DNA from: Neodontobutis hainanensis
Taxonomy: Eukaryota > Chordata > Actinopteri > Gobiiformes > Odontobutidae
Assembly (NCBI GenBank): GCA_024349245.1
Contig: JALDNG010004610.1
Span: forward strand, 1-64,000
Length of the DNA stretch: 64,000 nt
Direction of reading: 5' to 3'
Part shown: one piece after another, positions 30,997 through 44,089 of the stretch
Layout of the letters: the number at the start of each line of letters is the position of its first letter
Position numbering within the stretch: the first letter of the stretch is position 1
Position numbers and translations under genes: made by a program
The notes under the pieces: generated by a model
Database searches by the model: none
What the model was told of the DNA's origin: nothing
The model's input: the letters and a program-made list of their open reading frames with translations, nothing else

Positions 30997-33900
30997 TTAG
31001 CGTTAAGCTAAAGGTTTAATGGAGGCTATTGACTGTCCCAACCAGTTACCTTTGTCTTCATAACAAGTAGCATGTAAAAACAGAGTCGGTTTATCTTTTT
31101 TTTTTTTTAAATAAAAATTAACTTTGTACAAAATAGATTTTTAGCCTACTTAAATGGAACCCTTATTTTGATACTGGGGTCAGTAGTTTAATGTTCAAAC
31201 ATCAGTGTTACAAAGAGTTCAGTATGAATGGTGGATGTCCCACTTCCACTTCTTTACTACAAACTACTACGAACCAGTTCCCAGGTTTTCCATCACATTT
31301 TCCCAACGTTCAAAGAGGACTCCTGAAACTATTGTGTGTGTGCTGGGTTGGCAGGGTTCAGACGTGCAGGAGGTAAAACTAGCAGCAGGTGAGCCTCTGT
31401 TCTCTAAGTAAGTTTAGTTTACTGTTGATTTATTCATATTGGACACATGTTTGAGAAAGCCTAGTAATCTGTTATAAGTTTACAGCTAGGCTACCTAATT
31501 ATTCATTTGGATCTGAGTTAAACACACTGTTTTAATTTACAGATGTGGGAAATGAAAGATAACTGTAGGCTGAATAATTCATTCACATTTTGCCTTTTAA
31601 AACGATTAACTGGGCAGACCCTTTAATCAGTGAGTGTTGTTTGAAGAGAAAATATAGTATAAATGGAAATCATTGTTACTTTCCATCTTCACTCTACCAT
31701 TATGATATTGTAAGTCATAATAATAATACACTATTGAACATAGTATCATATTTTGCATGTTTTCCCAATATTGCACAGCCCTACTCCATATGCTGCATTT
31801 AACTGCAACCCATCTCTTCAATTTGATTACCTAATGTGCATATTGTTGGATCAAACATTCAAACCATGCTATTGACTATGACAAGCACACATCCTTCGAC
31901 TGGAGTCTGCTGGAGTATAAACCCAGAATAAATCCTGTTCAGTTTCACAAACATGAATCAAAACATTGCGTACCACAGTGTGTTTTGTTCATTTCCAATG
32001 CAGGGAACAGAATGATGGACTAATCAAGACATACTGTATATCATTAGTCATTACTTTAAACTGCTTAAGCAGATGGCCCACAGACTACAGTTTCCAAGGA
32101 AGTGGTCTTGGCCTTTGTGTGTTTTATGTTTTTGATAGCGCACATTTCACAGTCATATCCTTTCCGATTTAAAGGCCAGATCTCTTAAGTTGCAGGAAGT
32201 AAGGCTACATAGCTAATAGTGCTTAAATATTAATTTAATTCAAAATGAGCCCAATTCAATGTCACGTCGAAAGAATGTGTGCATCTAAATATTTGTAGGA
32301 GACAATGGATGGAGCCAGAGACTGCGCAGAGACAATGCAAAGGTGGCTGACTGTCTTGTTGAGAGGATTGTCCGTGGGCTAAAACCACTCTCTCATAAAT
32401 CTGCTGGACCATCAGCCTGGTAAGAGTCTGGAATAGCCATCACACACAAACCCGAACCACTCTTTTCTATCCACTCTTACACACAATTACATTTGTCCTC
32501 CTGGATGGAAAACACAACTCCATGTGAAGAAAACGTGAAGTGCAGCGTGTACCGGGCCTTTTACCTGATTTACTTTAATCTCCATTCAGTTTGTGTAATT
32601 TTCTCTCATTATAATCAGTTAGGCAGAGACTGGAGGAACAGTAGCACTGGGAAACGTGTGTTCTCAGCTCCGGGATATGTCGACCGTATATAATCAGCCT
32701 AACCTCCCCCTGACAGGAAAAGCGATTGCAAATTCATCACATTAAAATGTATATTATAGAAAATGAGTTGGAATCAATCATAACACAGCTCAAGAAACTT
32801 ATAGATTCAAAACAAGAAAACAAAGTGCAAAGTCTTTGTTTCTCATCTTAATAGTAACATTTTTATGTGTTTTACTTTTCTCATCTCCATTTACAGTAAA
32901 ATATGTCCATATAGAAAAAATTGGCAATAATTTACACTACAAAAAAGTTTATGAAACGCCGTATCTAAGTACGTCATGCGAGTACAAGTACAAGAGGCTC
33001 ACGCAATGGTATTTTTAGGAGGAAACGCACATGTACACAAGATCATTTCAGTTTACAGTTACTTTAGGCTGTCCTTTGAAATAAGCTTCTGATGAGATGC
33101 GACTGTCAACCACTATGTTTACTTGCACTTCTTAGTCAAACTATGCTCATAGCTCAGTTAAGAGGGCTTCACACTAGTGCTGTTCTTGTTCTAGACTTTC
33201 TTGTTGTACAGACACACAATTAGCTTTTGTTGTATTGATTTGTATGGCCCTTTTGTCATGATACTGCAGCGTTGAATATTTTCTAATGAGTATTTTAGTG
33301 ATTTAAAGCATGTCTTGTTTGTAATAATTCTATAAGAATAATTACATGTCTCTCTCTTTAGGCCCTACTCCAGTCTGATTATTGTATTTTTTTAGTTCAA
33401 CTGCAAATTCAGCTGATAAAAAGACACATTCACCACAGTAAAATCTGTCTACGGGAATATAAACCTTACAAATAGATGCTTGGCACATTTGTCCAATAGC
33501 ACTCTTCAATCATGCTATTTTGTTTTATTTTAGATACAGAAGAATTAGTTACAGGAGAAAATAAACCATTTAGAGGCAGACTTGCTTGATTAGACTTCCC
33601 AAATCAAAAAAAGAAAGAAAGACATTGAAAAGCAAGTAAGCATCATGCTGTACTTTGGGTATATTGTAGAATGTTCATGTGTTGAACTTCACATATACAT
33701 TACACAACAATACCCTGGACACTTGTATGAACAGAGTCGTCAGTGAGGCCCCAAAGAGCCAGGGTCAGCCAGCGTGTCTCATAAAGTCACATCTGACAAA
33801 AGTCTGAGGTAATTGTCCACTGATTGCACTGTGCCTGCAAATGTCAGCGGTTACAACAACACAGAGCTGACATTGCCAAAGGTTGAAAGGAGCCTGTGAG

Positions 33901-36900
33901 CGCCGAGGTCCTGGCTCGGATTTCCTCCTGTCCATCTGGTGTCAGCTGTCCGAGTCAGAACAAACGGACTGTCTGGATAGTCTGTAGTGTTTACAGAGCA
34001 GTTATGACAGCGAGGCCATGTGGCTCTGGGGCAGTGTCAAGTGTCAGGAGATGGTTTGAGAAGATCTTTAACCAGAACTGGAAATGCTCTCAAATATATT
34101 TAATAAAGTAAAAGAAGTGAACAGATTTCAATTGACTGTACAAAGCAGGCTTGTATAAACCTGTAATGAAAGGCCCAAAATAATTTATAAAATAACTTCC
34201 TTAGGGTCTATTAGAGAATAGTATAGTGAATTTACATTGCATGAATATAGGTTTAGGTGCAAACTGATAAATGCCATTAGTTTTCCTCTCATTTCAGTTA
34301 GATGGGAAAACAAAACTTACCAGGTGCCACGCTGCACTGTTTAAAGCAGAGATTGCAGCCTGTAACAACTTAGTTAATAGCTTCAAACTAATTGAGTACA
34401 TGAACTTTAAAAAGGTGAGCTATTGTCCTACAGACCAACAGGAGCTGTAATCCAGTCTGTAGTAGATTGACTTGTGTTGTGTTTTAGGGCCTCTTCAAAT
34501 TTGCTCTCAATTATGATCAGATGAATATATTTGCTTTTGAAGAGCCCTAACTGAATTTCCCCTTGGCCTTTCATAAAGACCAGTTAATTCAGTTCATAAA
34601 CTGAACTGAATTAAAATAAACATTACGTTCTTTTTAGATCTATTTGGTGAATAACTGTAAAAGTTTAGCAGAAACCCTGTCTGTACTTAAGGAAAAACAA
34701 TAAAGGGATTCTCATCAAAGTACTAATATTTTTTATTTTTCTTTCATGCCCCTCTAGTCTGTAAAATGTTTCTAAATCCAGGATGACGAGCATGCGTCTG
34801 GAAGAGGCATTATGTCTGTGCAGAGTCATGTGAGTTAGTACATGGTAAATGAACTTGTGTGTTTCATTTTCTCATTTGCAGTTTTTCTCGGTTGTTTTGG
34901 CTCATTTCTCACATAAGAACCTACATTTTTAAAGTCTTTATTACATTTTTCAAAACAGTTCATACAAAAAGCAAAACATCATGTAGTAAAGGCAAAAGTA
35001 AATTATTGATTCAAAATCCTTTGTTGTTTTCTCAAAAGTACATTTTACTGTCAGTGGAAATGTCTTAGGTATCAAAATGGAAACAAAATGTGTCATTGGT
35101 TATAAATATGGACATCAAAATGTATTTGCATTTTGTCACTTCGTGCACCTTGAAGAAAAACAACAGATTTTATTCTGTCTCAGGAGCATACAAGATGGTA
35201 AAATAATCAAAAGGACTCAAATTGTTTGAATTGTACATTAAAGACACTTAAGTCTGTGATCTAAAAAAATAGACACTTAGTGCTTTGCTTAGGGAAGAAG
35301 GAGAAACAAAACACTGGCCTGTCCACCTAAACCTCCACACGCTCTTCTCTGAGAGTCAGGATATATTTACATTTTCAATACAATGATGCTATGCCTGAAT
35401 GTTTTCACTGTACAATAAGGTAAAGCACTGCATATTTAGGGTTAACTGACCTGTTCCTCCTCAGTCTCATCTTCATTCATACACAATCCTGTTTATTTGT
35501 TGCCAGTGTATATCTCATGAATGCCTGAACTTTATGGTAGGTCTGACATACTGAGACAACTGGTTTAAACATTTTGGTCACAATGACTCAAAAAATGAAC
35601 CCATTCCACCCATTTAGCTCAGAGACCAGTATAATCCATTTTGATCAGAATGACAGAAGCAACTAACAGTGTAAGAAATAACAGACAATTGAACAAACTC
35701 ATTTGAAACAATGAACCAAAGCATTTGCTTTTTGTAAAAAAAAAAAAAGTACAACAAGAAACTGACTTACAAAAATAACTAAAGCATCTGGAAATTGAAC
35801 AAGTACTTCTGAAAATGTTCCGATCTGAGAAATGTGTCCAAGCATTTGAGCCCTCCCTGTCTGCTGTCACCACACTGTTCCCTCAGGTGTATAGTGCCAT
35901 CTAGTGGCGGGATCAAGGCAACTCCTCCTACTTGTGTTACCACTGGGCAAAAACTCTATTATTTACAAAATGTTAGGCAACCTGGATAGTTTCTATAATA
36001 TCAGAAATCTTTAATTATAATTTACCTCTCGTTTTAATACATCATGCAGGCTACCATTTTCTGTGGTTCTTAATTGATAATGTTTTTGTAAATAACTTGT
36101 AAATAAAGCATTATTTTCCTATCTCATGTGTGTCGTTTTTTCTCAGACTTTAACTTAATGAACTGATCAAACTTCTCCATAAATTTTCTTTTGTCATACA
36201 TGTTCTTGAATCTTACCAAAACATAAAATGCACTTGACAAGAATGGGTCACACTCATAGATTGTAAATAAAAAGGTCACACTACACATTTAGTACTAGTA
36301 CAATGTGCTCCACCTGCCCCTGCTTCTAATACATTTTGATCAAATATACTAAAAACGAACTAAATACAAACGTAAATGTTATACACTACATTATTATTTT
36401 AACATGTCTTTTAACAGATGGCCAGAGTAAACAAATGCTGTTTTATCAGGTATGAGAACAACGGTATAAATATCTATGCAATGCATTCAAAAGGAAAACA
36501 AAACAGAAGTACTTGTTTAATGTTCTTGTACTTTTTTGTTGAACCTGAATGTGCTTTTCCAGATTCAAAAAGGACTTGTTCTGCTGCTGCTTCCATGTGA
36601 TGTTGTTGCTGCAAGTAAGAGACCAAACTGAGACATAACTGTGCACTGCTTTACACGTGGAATGTAAGTTTCAACAATTTTCCTGTTTTCTATTGGAAAC
36701 ATTTTATAAAATGTATGATGTAAAAAAAAGCACTGTAAATTTTACGTTTGTCTATATTTCTTTGTTTGTTTTGGAGAAGGTGAGAAAAACATCTGACTGG
36801 CTGCACTGTGGGTTACTTCTAGTTTTTGTAGATACATAAATCCAGGTTTGCATAACTTTGCAAGGAAAAAGAACAATAAAGGTCGGAAAGTCAAAAGAGT

Positions 36901-37392
36901 AGTAAAAACTGGTTCTTCATTGTGTAGCCACATAAAATAAATGGAGAGCAGAACAATAGACTATCCCAAAATTTTAGTTTATAGGACAGTCTCTAGGCAA
37001 AGAAGGGACTGGAGTATTTGACAATAAAAGTCTACTATTAACATGAGCCCTGCAATGTTAAACGAGCATCAATGCCCATCTCCAAGTCAACTAATGATAC
37101 AAGCTGTAGTTTTTATGATTAGATGATGTGGACTCAGAAATTTGCTGCTTTCCATTCTCCATTGCACACCAGTGCCATTGTCCACACTGTTGCCATGTTC
37201 CTGTTTGGTGTTTTTGTGATGAATGGAAGCTTACGCTGTTAAAGTTACTGTTAGGGCTTGAGTTGTTGGTTTCCAGGCAGTGTTTTGTCTGGAACTTTGT
37301 ATTCTGTACAAACAGCACCAACTTCCCACGCTTTATTTCAGATCTTCTAGAAACAAACTGCTTTTTCATTGGGCTAGAAAAGTGTTCAAAAG
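30997..37392. other. intergenic region between vwde and the unassigned gene
   Basis: About 6.4 kb with no recognised exon, transposon or RNA gene. It is noticeably poorer in repeats than the rest of the window, so it may hold regulatory sequence shared by the divergent genes. The overlapping open frames at 37091-37483 (both strands) have no signature. Confidence 0.45.
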
Positions 37393-37803
37393 ATGTCCTC
37401 AGGTTTTTTGTTAAAGCCAGTGTCCTCCATTTTCTTTGAGGATAAACTTCAGTTTTCCTCCAGACAAAGTCTTCCTTACTCAAGACACAAATGTTTTACT
37501 GCTTTGAAAGCTGACACTCAGTACAACATATGGAGCATTAAAGCGCCAGATTTTTCTGTCAGACTCTACAGGACACTCTCAGAGCCTCGGAAAATAGACA
37601 GAAGAGCCTCACCTCGACTCACTGAAGCTAAGGAAATAAAGCTACCAAAAGTTTTACCTGTGAGCAACAGAAGAAAAGAGCCTCCGAAGTTCATCACCTT
37701 TTACAGAGCTCCGGATTGTCTGCAGTCAGAGCTGACGTTTGTAAAGGACGGGAAGTATCCATCAGGGCCATACAAGAACCCAACACCGCACAACTTTAGA
37801 CCA
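37393..37803 (+). CDS. unassigned gene, exon 1
   Basis: The exon has 137 codons, from MSSGFLLKPVSSIFFEDKLQ to PTPHNFRP, ending in phase 0 at the donor CCA|GTAAGT. The middle is basic (RRASPRLTEAKEIKLPK). An untranslated exon upstream is possible. Confidence 0.72.
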
Positions 37804-40800
37804 GTAAGTCTCAGAAAGAACTGGGTCGTGGATGAATGAAGAAATATACTATACTATAGATAGTAGCATGACATTGTGTTGCAATAACAAACTAAAAAAA
37901 AATGTAAAACTGTTTTTCCAGATTAAAGCAGCCCTAAAGTAACTTGTAGCCAGTAGAGGGCGCAGAGCTCGCTATGTGCAACTTTAACCACTGGCATCTT
38001 TGTTTTCATGTAGTGACTATGACTACGGCAAGTTTAGAAGAAAATGTCAAGTGTATTTTGTACAAATATGACTGTGCTAGGGTCCAGTGTATTGGCCTAG
38101 TTTCTTTATTATGTGGAGTGTGGTAAAGTCTGTCACTCACATAATCTCTCATGCTCTGTCCCCATCCCGGGACATGACAGTTATATACAGCTCTGGAAAA
38201 AATATGAGACCACTGTTGGAGAGCATGTCAAAACGCATGAAAGCTGTGATTCAAAATCAGGGCTATTCCACCAAATATTGATTTCAGAACTCTTCGTAAG
38301 TTAAAACATTAGTATTGTGTAAAGTGTAAATTATTTTCTTTCTGTTATTCCAAGTCTGACAACACTTCATCTTTTTTGTTATTTTGACCAGTCGTTGCTT
38401 TTGGCAAATAAATGTTCTAAACTACAATATTTTTATTTGGAATTTGGAAAAATGTTGTCAGTAGTTTATAGAATAATACACAAATGTTAATTAATTTAAC
38501 TTATAAATAGTAAAATCAGAGAAACTGATTATTTTGCAGTGGTCTTATAATCTTTTCCAGAGCTGTATAAATGTAGGCCCTGGCCTATGATTGCTTGTCC
38601 TGTGCAATACAATTATAATATGATAAATAAATACAGTATGGTAAAATAACACAACATTTGAGGTTAAAATAAAAAGGATAACTTTTCACAGTTAAAATAT
38701 TAATAGTAGACAGTAGCTAGACATAAAACAGGGTGAGAGTAAGATGGAGGACATTGGGCAAATGACCCGACCAAGAATCATACCTGGGTCGCTCTGAATA
38801 TTTGGAATGCACCCCACCAAGTGAACTACCAGGGTGCCCCGCACAAATATCTTATACAGATTCTTATTTAGTGTGGACAGATGCTTATTATTTTCATTTA
38901 TGCCCATCAGAAATGATCAGTTCTAACCCTGAATAAAATGTACCACTTGATGAACTTTTCTTCTATTGTTTGTGCTTCAGTATACATAATAATCAATAAC
39001 AGTAAACAGAGGGGACTTGGTGTGACTCCCAATAGTTGTTTTTTGATGAACCATGACAAAGGAACTTACACTTACACTAGAGACTGTACACAAGAGGGCG
39101 CTATCTGTCTTCACTACCTCTGACCTGTGGACTGTGTTTCTCACTGCAGCTGGATGAACATCTCCCCAATTTGAACAACACATACAAAAAGGATCCACAA
39201 AACCAGAATATTAAACTGAAGAATTTGGACATTAGTAAGTGGACAAATAATAATTTATAAAGTTAACCTTGTATGTGCAAAAGTGTATCTTTTACCTCAC
39301 ATTCATCCCAGCGTTACATTTGATTAAATAAGTCAGTGCTATTCGTTTGATGTATTTTTGTAGTGTTATTATATTGCAGGTTGTGCTCTTGATTTAATTC
39401 AACTTTATTTAATGGCAGTGCAGTTCAAGTTTCTAACTAGTAACTTATTTTCAACTCTTTTTTACAATACAGACTATTCAAATATTAAAGCTAAAACCAA
39501 GATATTCCACTTTGAGCAAGTAGATTTGTTTTTCAAACAATTATGACAGAAGTTGTCAGACTGTTTCCAATGACTTTAAAACAAAGATTTTACTTTGATA
39601 AACCAAAGACTGTTTATACTGGGAGGGGATTTGTCTAACACCGAGTTTAAAAGCCAGTCACAAGAAATTAAAGTAAAAATCCAAAGGTAATCCCCACACA
39701 TTTGTAGAAGAAAGTTTTTATTTATACTCTTTTTTTAAATAAGGAAGGCCCTTTGTTTCCACAGCCCTACCACAATATGCATATGATAAAGAGACATTTT
39801 AGGGCCAATATCAATATTAGGGGAGGTAAAGGCCGATATAGTGGCTGATATCACAAACAAAAACAAACACTGTAAATAGCTACTTTTGGTCCTGTTAATA
39901 CAGTTCAATCACTTGACTTGAATATAAATGGAAGATTTTAACATTTTCACTTAACATTATTATTAATTAGCCATTAGTAGCCTGGTGAATCAGCAACGGC
40001 AGTTTTTATTTATTTATTTAATTTTGTTTCTGATTCCAAAATAATACATTCACTTCAAGAAGAAACATATTTGATTAAGCACTATAAGATAATGTTTTAA
40101 TGCTAATAAACTTAACTGTTACATTACATTCACCGTCAAAACTTTAGCAGGATAATTACGGTAGGTTATCCTAACCTTAGCTTACTAACTTAAACACAAC
40201 CTGCGTGTCCACAACCAGCTCGCATTGACAAGTTATTGCAGTTGTTTATTTCACAGACCAGTTATAAACTTACCACTGACAAAAACACTATAATATTGGC
40301 TGACTGAAATATATTTTTCTTCCAAAAGTCTCTACTCTAACGTAAATGTGGCCGCCATTTAATGGGCGTTGTTTGTTTACAAGAAGTAACTATCCTGCCT
40401 GTCAGTGTGGAAGAAAAAAATATGTCTTCTTAAACTTTAGGTAAAATTCAACTGTGCCAGGTCTCTTTCTTAACCCTCTTTTTGAGTGCCATAAATCGTG
40501 TCACTCATGTAATGTCTTCCAAAGAGTTAGGGTCCCGGGGAAAAGAATTATACTGTAGGTAATTTACATTGCCGGTTTCTGTCCAGGTGAGGGTACTGTC
40601 AGTGAGATAGACATGATTCCACCAAACTCATGTCTAAGATCCATTAAATATTTACAAGATAATATAATATATATTTCAAATATATAGTTATTCAGTGTGC
40701 TAAACGTTAAGCAGGGCTACTTTGGTGAAAAGGTCTGTTTGTCTTAATATAGCTATGAAATACAGGGTTTTACACTTCACTGTTTAACAATAATATTTTT

Positions 40801-41129
40801 ATTTTCTATAAGTTCAGAACTCATCATGTGAGTCAGACTTTGACGTCAAACAATACAAGACCAAGATGGACACCTATAAACCTCCAGGGGCCTCCTGGGA
40901 TCCAAGCCTTTTACTTCCCCTCAGTCCTTGGCCTCCAAAATCTGCTTCCTACACAGTCAGTATCTTCTTATCTGCAATTTTCATAAACTCAAACAGCGTT
41001 TAGTATTTGAATTGTTTATAACTTTCTTACATGCGTCTCGTTTTGCAGAGACACAAGCGCAGACGAGGAGCATACAGTGCATTCTTAGAACGTGTGGAAG
41101 AAAAACTCTCCAGGTCCTGGCACAAGTGA
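37393..41129 (+). CDS. unassigned four-exon gene, 239-residue protein
   Basis: Four exons with consensus borders and matching phases (0, 1, 0) join into one 239-residue frame ending in TGA at 41127-41129. AATAAA follows at 41212. The ATG at 37393 is the first after an in-frame TAG at 37375. The protein is basic and rich in Pro, Tyr and Lys, without signal peptide, membrane segment or known catalytic motif. Short aromatic/proline blocks (FITFYRAPDCL, GPYKNPTPHNFRP, YKPPGASWDP) recall small sperm-tail or axonemal proteins; this is impression only. The position between vwde and arl4a suggests an orthologue of an uncharacterised human chromosome 7p21 reading frame (possibly C7orf78), which I cannot confirm. 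Confidence 0.72.
38188..38565. mobile_element. non-autonomous Tc1/mariner-type MITE
   Basis: The left end CAGCTCTGGAAAAAATATGA and the reverse complement of the right end, CAGCTCTGGAAAAGATTATA, are inverted copies running on to GAGACCACT or AAGACCACT. TA flanks both sides (38186-38187 and 38566-38567). At ~378 bases it has no coding capacity. It lies in intron 1 of the unassigned gene. Confidence 0.85.
38735..38846 (-). mobile_element. tRNA-derived SINE, second family
   Basis: On the minus strand the sequence starts GGGGCACCCTGGTAGTTCAC (box A-like) and continues to GACCCAGGTATGATTCTTGG, a degraded box B. This head is that of a second common fish SINE, distinct from the GCGGCAG-type copies. 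The copy is old. Confidence 0.6.
39150..39234 (+). CDS. unassigned gene, exon 2
   Basis: The exon has 85 bases encoding LDEHLPNLNNTYKKDPQNQN then IKLKNLDI. The acceptor is CTCACTGCAG and the donor A|GTAAGT (phase 1). Confidence 0.68.
40813..40955 (+). CDS. unassigned gene, exon 3
   Basis: The exon has 143 bases encoding QNSSCESDFDVKQYKTKMDT, then YKPPGASWDPSLLLPLSPWP and PKSASYT. The acceptor is TTTCTATAAG and the donor ACA|GTCAGT (phase 0). Confidence 0.7.
41049..41129 (+). CDS. unassigned gene, last exon
   Basis: The exon has 26 codons plus stop, RHKRRRGAYSAFLERVEEKL then SRSWHK. The acceptor is CGTTTTGCAG. The basic start and amphipathic helix-like tail look like a conserved C-terminus. 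The AATAAA at 41212-41217 is a plausible polyadenylation signal. Confidence 0.7.
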   Translation, partial: RHKRRRGAYSAFLERVEEKLSRSWHK

Positions 41130-41217
41130 TGATGCTGGGACTCATGAAAGAGTTTGTAGAGTTAGTGTTTAGTTTGTTCAAAAATATACCCTATTGTGCT
41201 GATTTTATTTGAATAAA

Positions 41218-42889
41218 TTAAAAGTTAGAGCGGTCATCTTTATTGAAGTTGTCTTATTGCCAGTGGCTGGAGCAGAGAACAGATGCAGATTTGGGCGTGA
41301 GTCCGAGCCAGACGTCTGTAGTGTAAGGTCATCCATGCTGCATTATGAAGCCCACTGGCCCAGAGACAGCTGCTCATTCCATATCCCAACTATTGTAAAC
41401 ATGTGAAGCCCGCACATATCCCGAGCATATCTGACATAGCTGCACATGCATGTTCACTGAGTCATCTCCTTCAGAACTGACTAAATATAAAATGTAAGAG
41501 GATCAGTCACACTTGAACATCATCATTAAAGGCCGTGCCATGTGTTGGGCTATTTCAATCCTGTTATTTGCTTTTTAATACCCAGCAGTGAAAGCACCAT
41601 CTCATAAACAAGGCTTATTGCTGCATTTTGAAGCGTGTTTGCTTTATGTGGTTTCTTTCATGTTGAATATCACTGTCGGGGGGCAAAGGCAGGTCAAAGC
41701 AAATACAGGTTTTCCAAGATGTCTTCAAAGCCCATTATGGTTCTAATAAGACAAGTTGGAAAAAAATACTGCACTATGTAGACCTACTGCTGTCAGGATT
41801 AGAGACTTTGAAGTTAAAGAAAAGGTTGCTAATTGGTAACAGAAAACAGAAAATAATGGAATTATGGCTCCTACTATGTACTAGAACAGTGTTACTCAAA
41901 CTGTGGTACTCTGGCTTTATTGAGTGGTACTCATGGAGTCTTTCAGATTTAGTTTTAATATTGACTTTTAAAAATATAACAAGGAGAAATGTTTTTTTTT
42001 GTGTTTGTACATTTATCTTAAGCGTTAAGTTAGTTAAGTTAGGCTTTAGTCCTGAATGAACTCTGGTGTTAGTTCTAGTTTAGGCCATGTTTTAACCTTT
42101 TAAATGCAAATTTGTATTTTCTCCAATGAAACAAGGATGACAGGAATCTTTTTATTGGCAAATGCCTTTGCAATTTTCTAGAATTTACAACCAGATGTTT
42201 AGAGTAGTGTAAGTGTATAATGTAGAATAGAGAGTAAACGTGAACATGCTGTTTTTATTCTTAAAGTTTACCTTCAAAAATACAGAGAGAGTCATATTCA
42301 TCATCAGAGTCATCAATGTCATATTCAGTCAATGTTTCAATTCTGAGCAAGAGTTTTACCCTGTTTCTCTTCCTCTCAATACAGAAAACATCCAAATGTT
42401 AAATCACAAATATGACTGCATTACACAGTTGTGGTGCTCAGGCTATAAGTAGTCCACAGCCACATTACATTTCACACAATCTGAATGGCAAGTGGTATAC
42501 CTATTCAAGGAAGTGTAGTGGCAACTCCCCAAAAACTGTTTCACACTAGAATGACAAAATGAAAACTGTTTACCTTTCTTTAATGAAGAGTATTTACATT
42601 CCCAATAGTTTTTGAATACCACAATCAATGATGTGCCATGGGTCCTGGCTTGTTTACTAAAATTCCCCTGCAAATTCTGCATAGTCCCATGTTAAAACAG
42701 GGTAGACCTTATTTGAGTTGCATCATGTCAGCTGCTAATTTCTGTCACGACAAATCATGCTGACTTAACTTTGAATAAGCTGCAGCCTCTTCACTCAAAC
42801 CATTTAATCTACTATTTGTAGTAGGCCATCTGTAGGCTATTTCCTGGGAAATAAAGTTTGGAGATTACGTAAGGGAGATAGTGTTGTTA
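41218..42889. other. intergenic region upstream of arl4a, nothing recognised
   Basis: AT-rich DNA between the last exon of the unassigned gene and the arl4a promoter. No repeats or exons were recognised. Confidence 0.45.
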
Positions 42890-43076
42890 TCTGGGTGCGC
42901 TCTTGTGGGACGCAGCGAGTGTAGAGTTCCTGTCCCGTAGCCAATCATTTTGAACGAAAATAGAGGGGCGGGGCTTGTTGGGCAGAGACAGGACTACTCT
43001 CACACACTCACTCACACACATTCACACACTGGGAAAGAGGGAGTAAACGCTGACTACTAACCCAGCAGTATCTACG
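42890..43076 (+). promoter_or_regulatory. arl4a: arl4a promoter and first non-coding exon
   Basis: A GC box (GGGGCGGGGC, 42965-42974) precedes a CA-rich stretch and an untranslated segment that ends at a strong donor, TCTACG|GTAAGT (43076/43077). Translation then starts in the exon at 45386. The start site itself cannot be set. Confidence 0.6.
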
Positions 43077-43739
43077 GTAAGTCTGACGAAATTCGAATCC
43101 ACTAAATCCAGCCTTGTGTACCACGGACAGATGTGTGATTGTTGATGTGAATGGTTTCTGGAGAAACTTTTTCAAAAGTGCTGACTAACAATTTTGGCTC
43201 AATATAGCCCCTATTCACCATTCATTAAATTGGATTGCTATGGGAATGTGAAGAAAAGCAATAACTAATATGCTAGTAAATAATTGAGTAGTTTATTGCA
43301 AGTGTCTCATAGGGGATATTACTGCCACAGTCTGCAGATCACAAGCAGATAAAATCGATTTGAAAAAGAATATTCCTCAATATGTTCTGGGTAATAATAT
43401 GGACATTACAAAGCCAATAAAGTATTAAAATAATGATTATTAAAGCAAGCCACTGTTAGCTTAGGGTACTGTTACAACAAAAACGCTGGGTGTGTCTTTT
43501 GTAGACTTTTCTGTTGCTATAATTATTGTTCAGGAAATTAACGTAGTCATAAAGTCGTTTTACTTTATGGGCTACTTAGGCTAACGCAACTAAAAATGCA
43601 ATTTTTATTAACGGTGTTTTATTAAAAATACTTTTCTTGTTGGAATAAAAATAAATTAAAATACTTAAAATTAGCTGGTAAAATAAAAATGGTGTGTCAG
43701 ACAGCGCGAGGTAACAGGTGATCCTTATTCCCGGTTAGA

Positions 43740-44083
43740 CTCGCGAGTGACAGCTTCCGCGGCCAATCAGCTGTTAGAAAGCTTTTCCCACGCGCCAATA
43801 GGAGCCGTGTGGTGTGTCTGTGTGGGCGTCGCTGGCACTGGCAAAGCTCACAGTCAGTGCAGCAGCAACAGTCCTGTTTCCTTCATCCGCACGACCACAC
43901 GGCTCTCTCAAGGGCCAGACAGCGAAGACTCCATGGTTTTGGCAAGGACAAATACCGGGTTACGGTTTCAAAATTAAAAGGGAGAATTTACAGCGTGATC
44001 ACTCCAAACCGCGTGGACTCGGGACTAGCCCAAATTCCCGTGAAAAAACCCGCCGTATCTGTTGTGTTGATGCTTCAAACCGG
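43740..44083 (+). other. arl4a: possible alternative arl4a 5' exon, CpG-rich
   Basis: A locally CpG-rich block begins near 43740 (GACTCGCGAGTGACAGCTTC) and ends at a donor-like AAACCG|GTAGGT. Open frames in all three plus frames look like composition effects. It could be an alternative promoter and first exon of arl4a. Confidence 0.4.
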
Positions 44084-44089
44084 TAGGTA

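Noticed and set aside
37091..37483. Overlapping plus (103-codon) and minus (130-codon) frames upstream of the unassigned gene.
   Set aside because: No splice borders, no recognisable motif, and the two strands compete for the same DNA; a 5' UTR exon is more likely than coding sequence.
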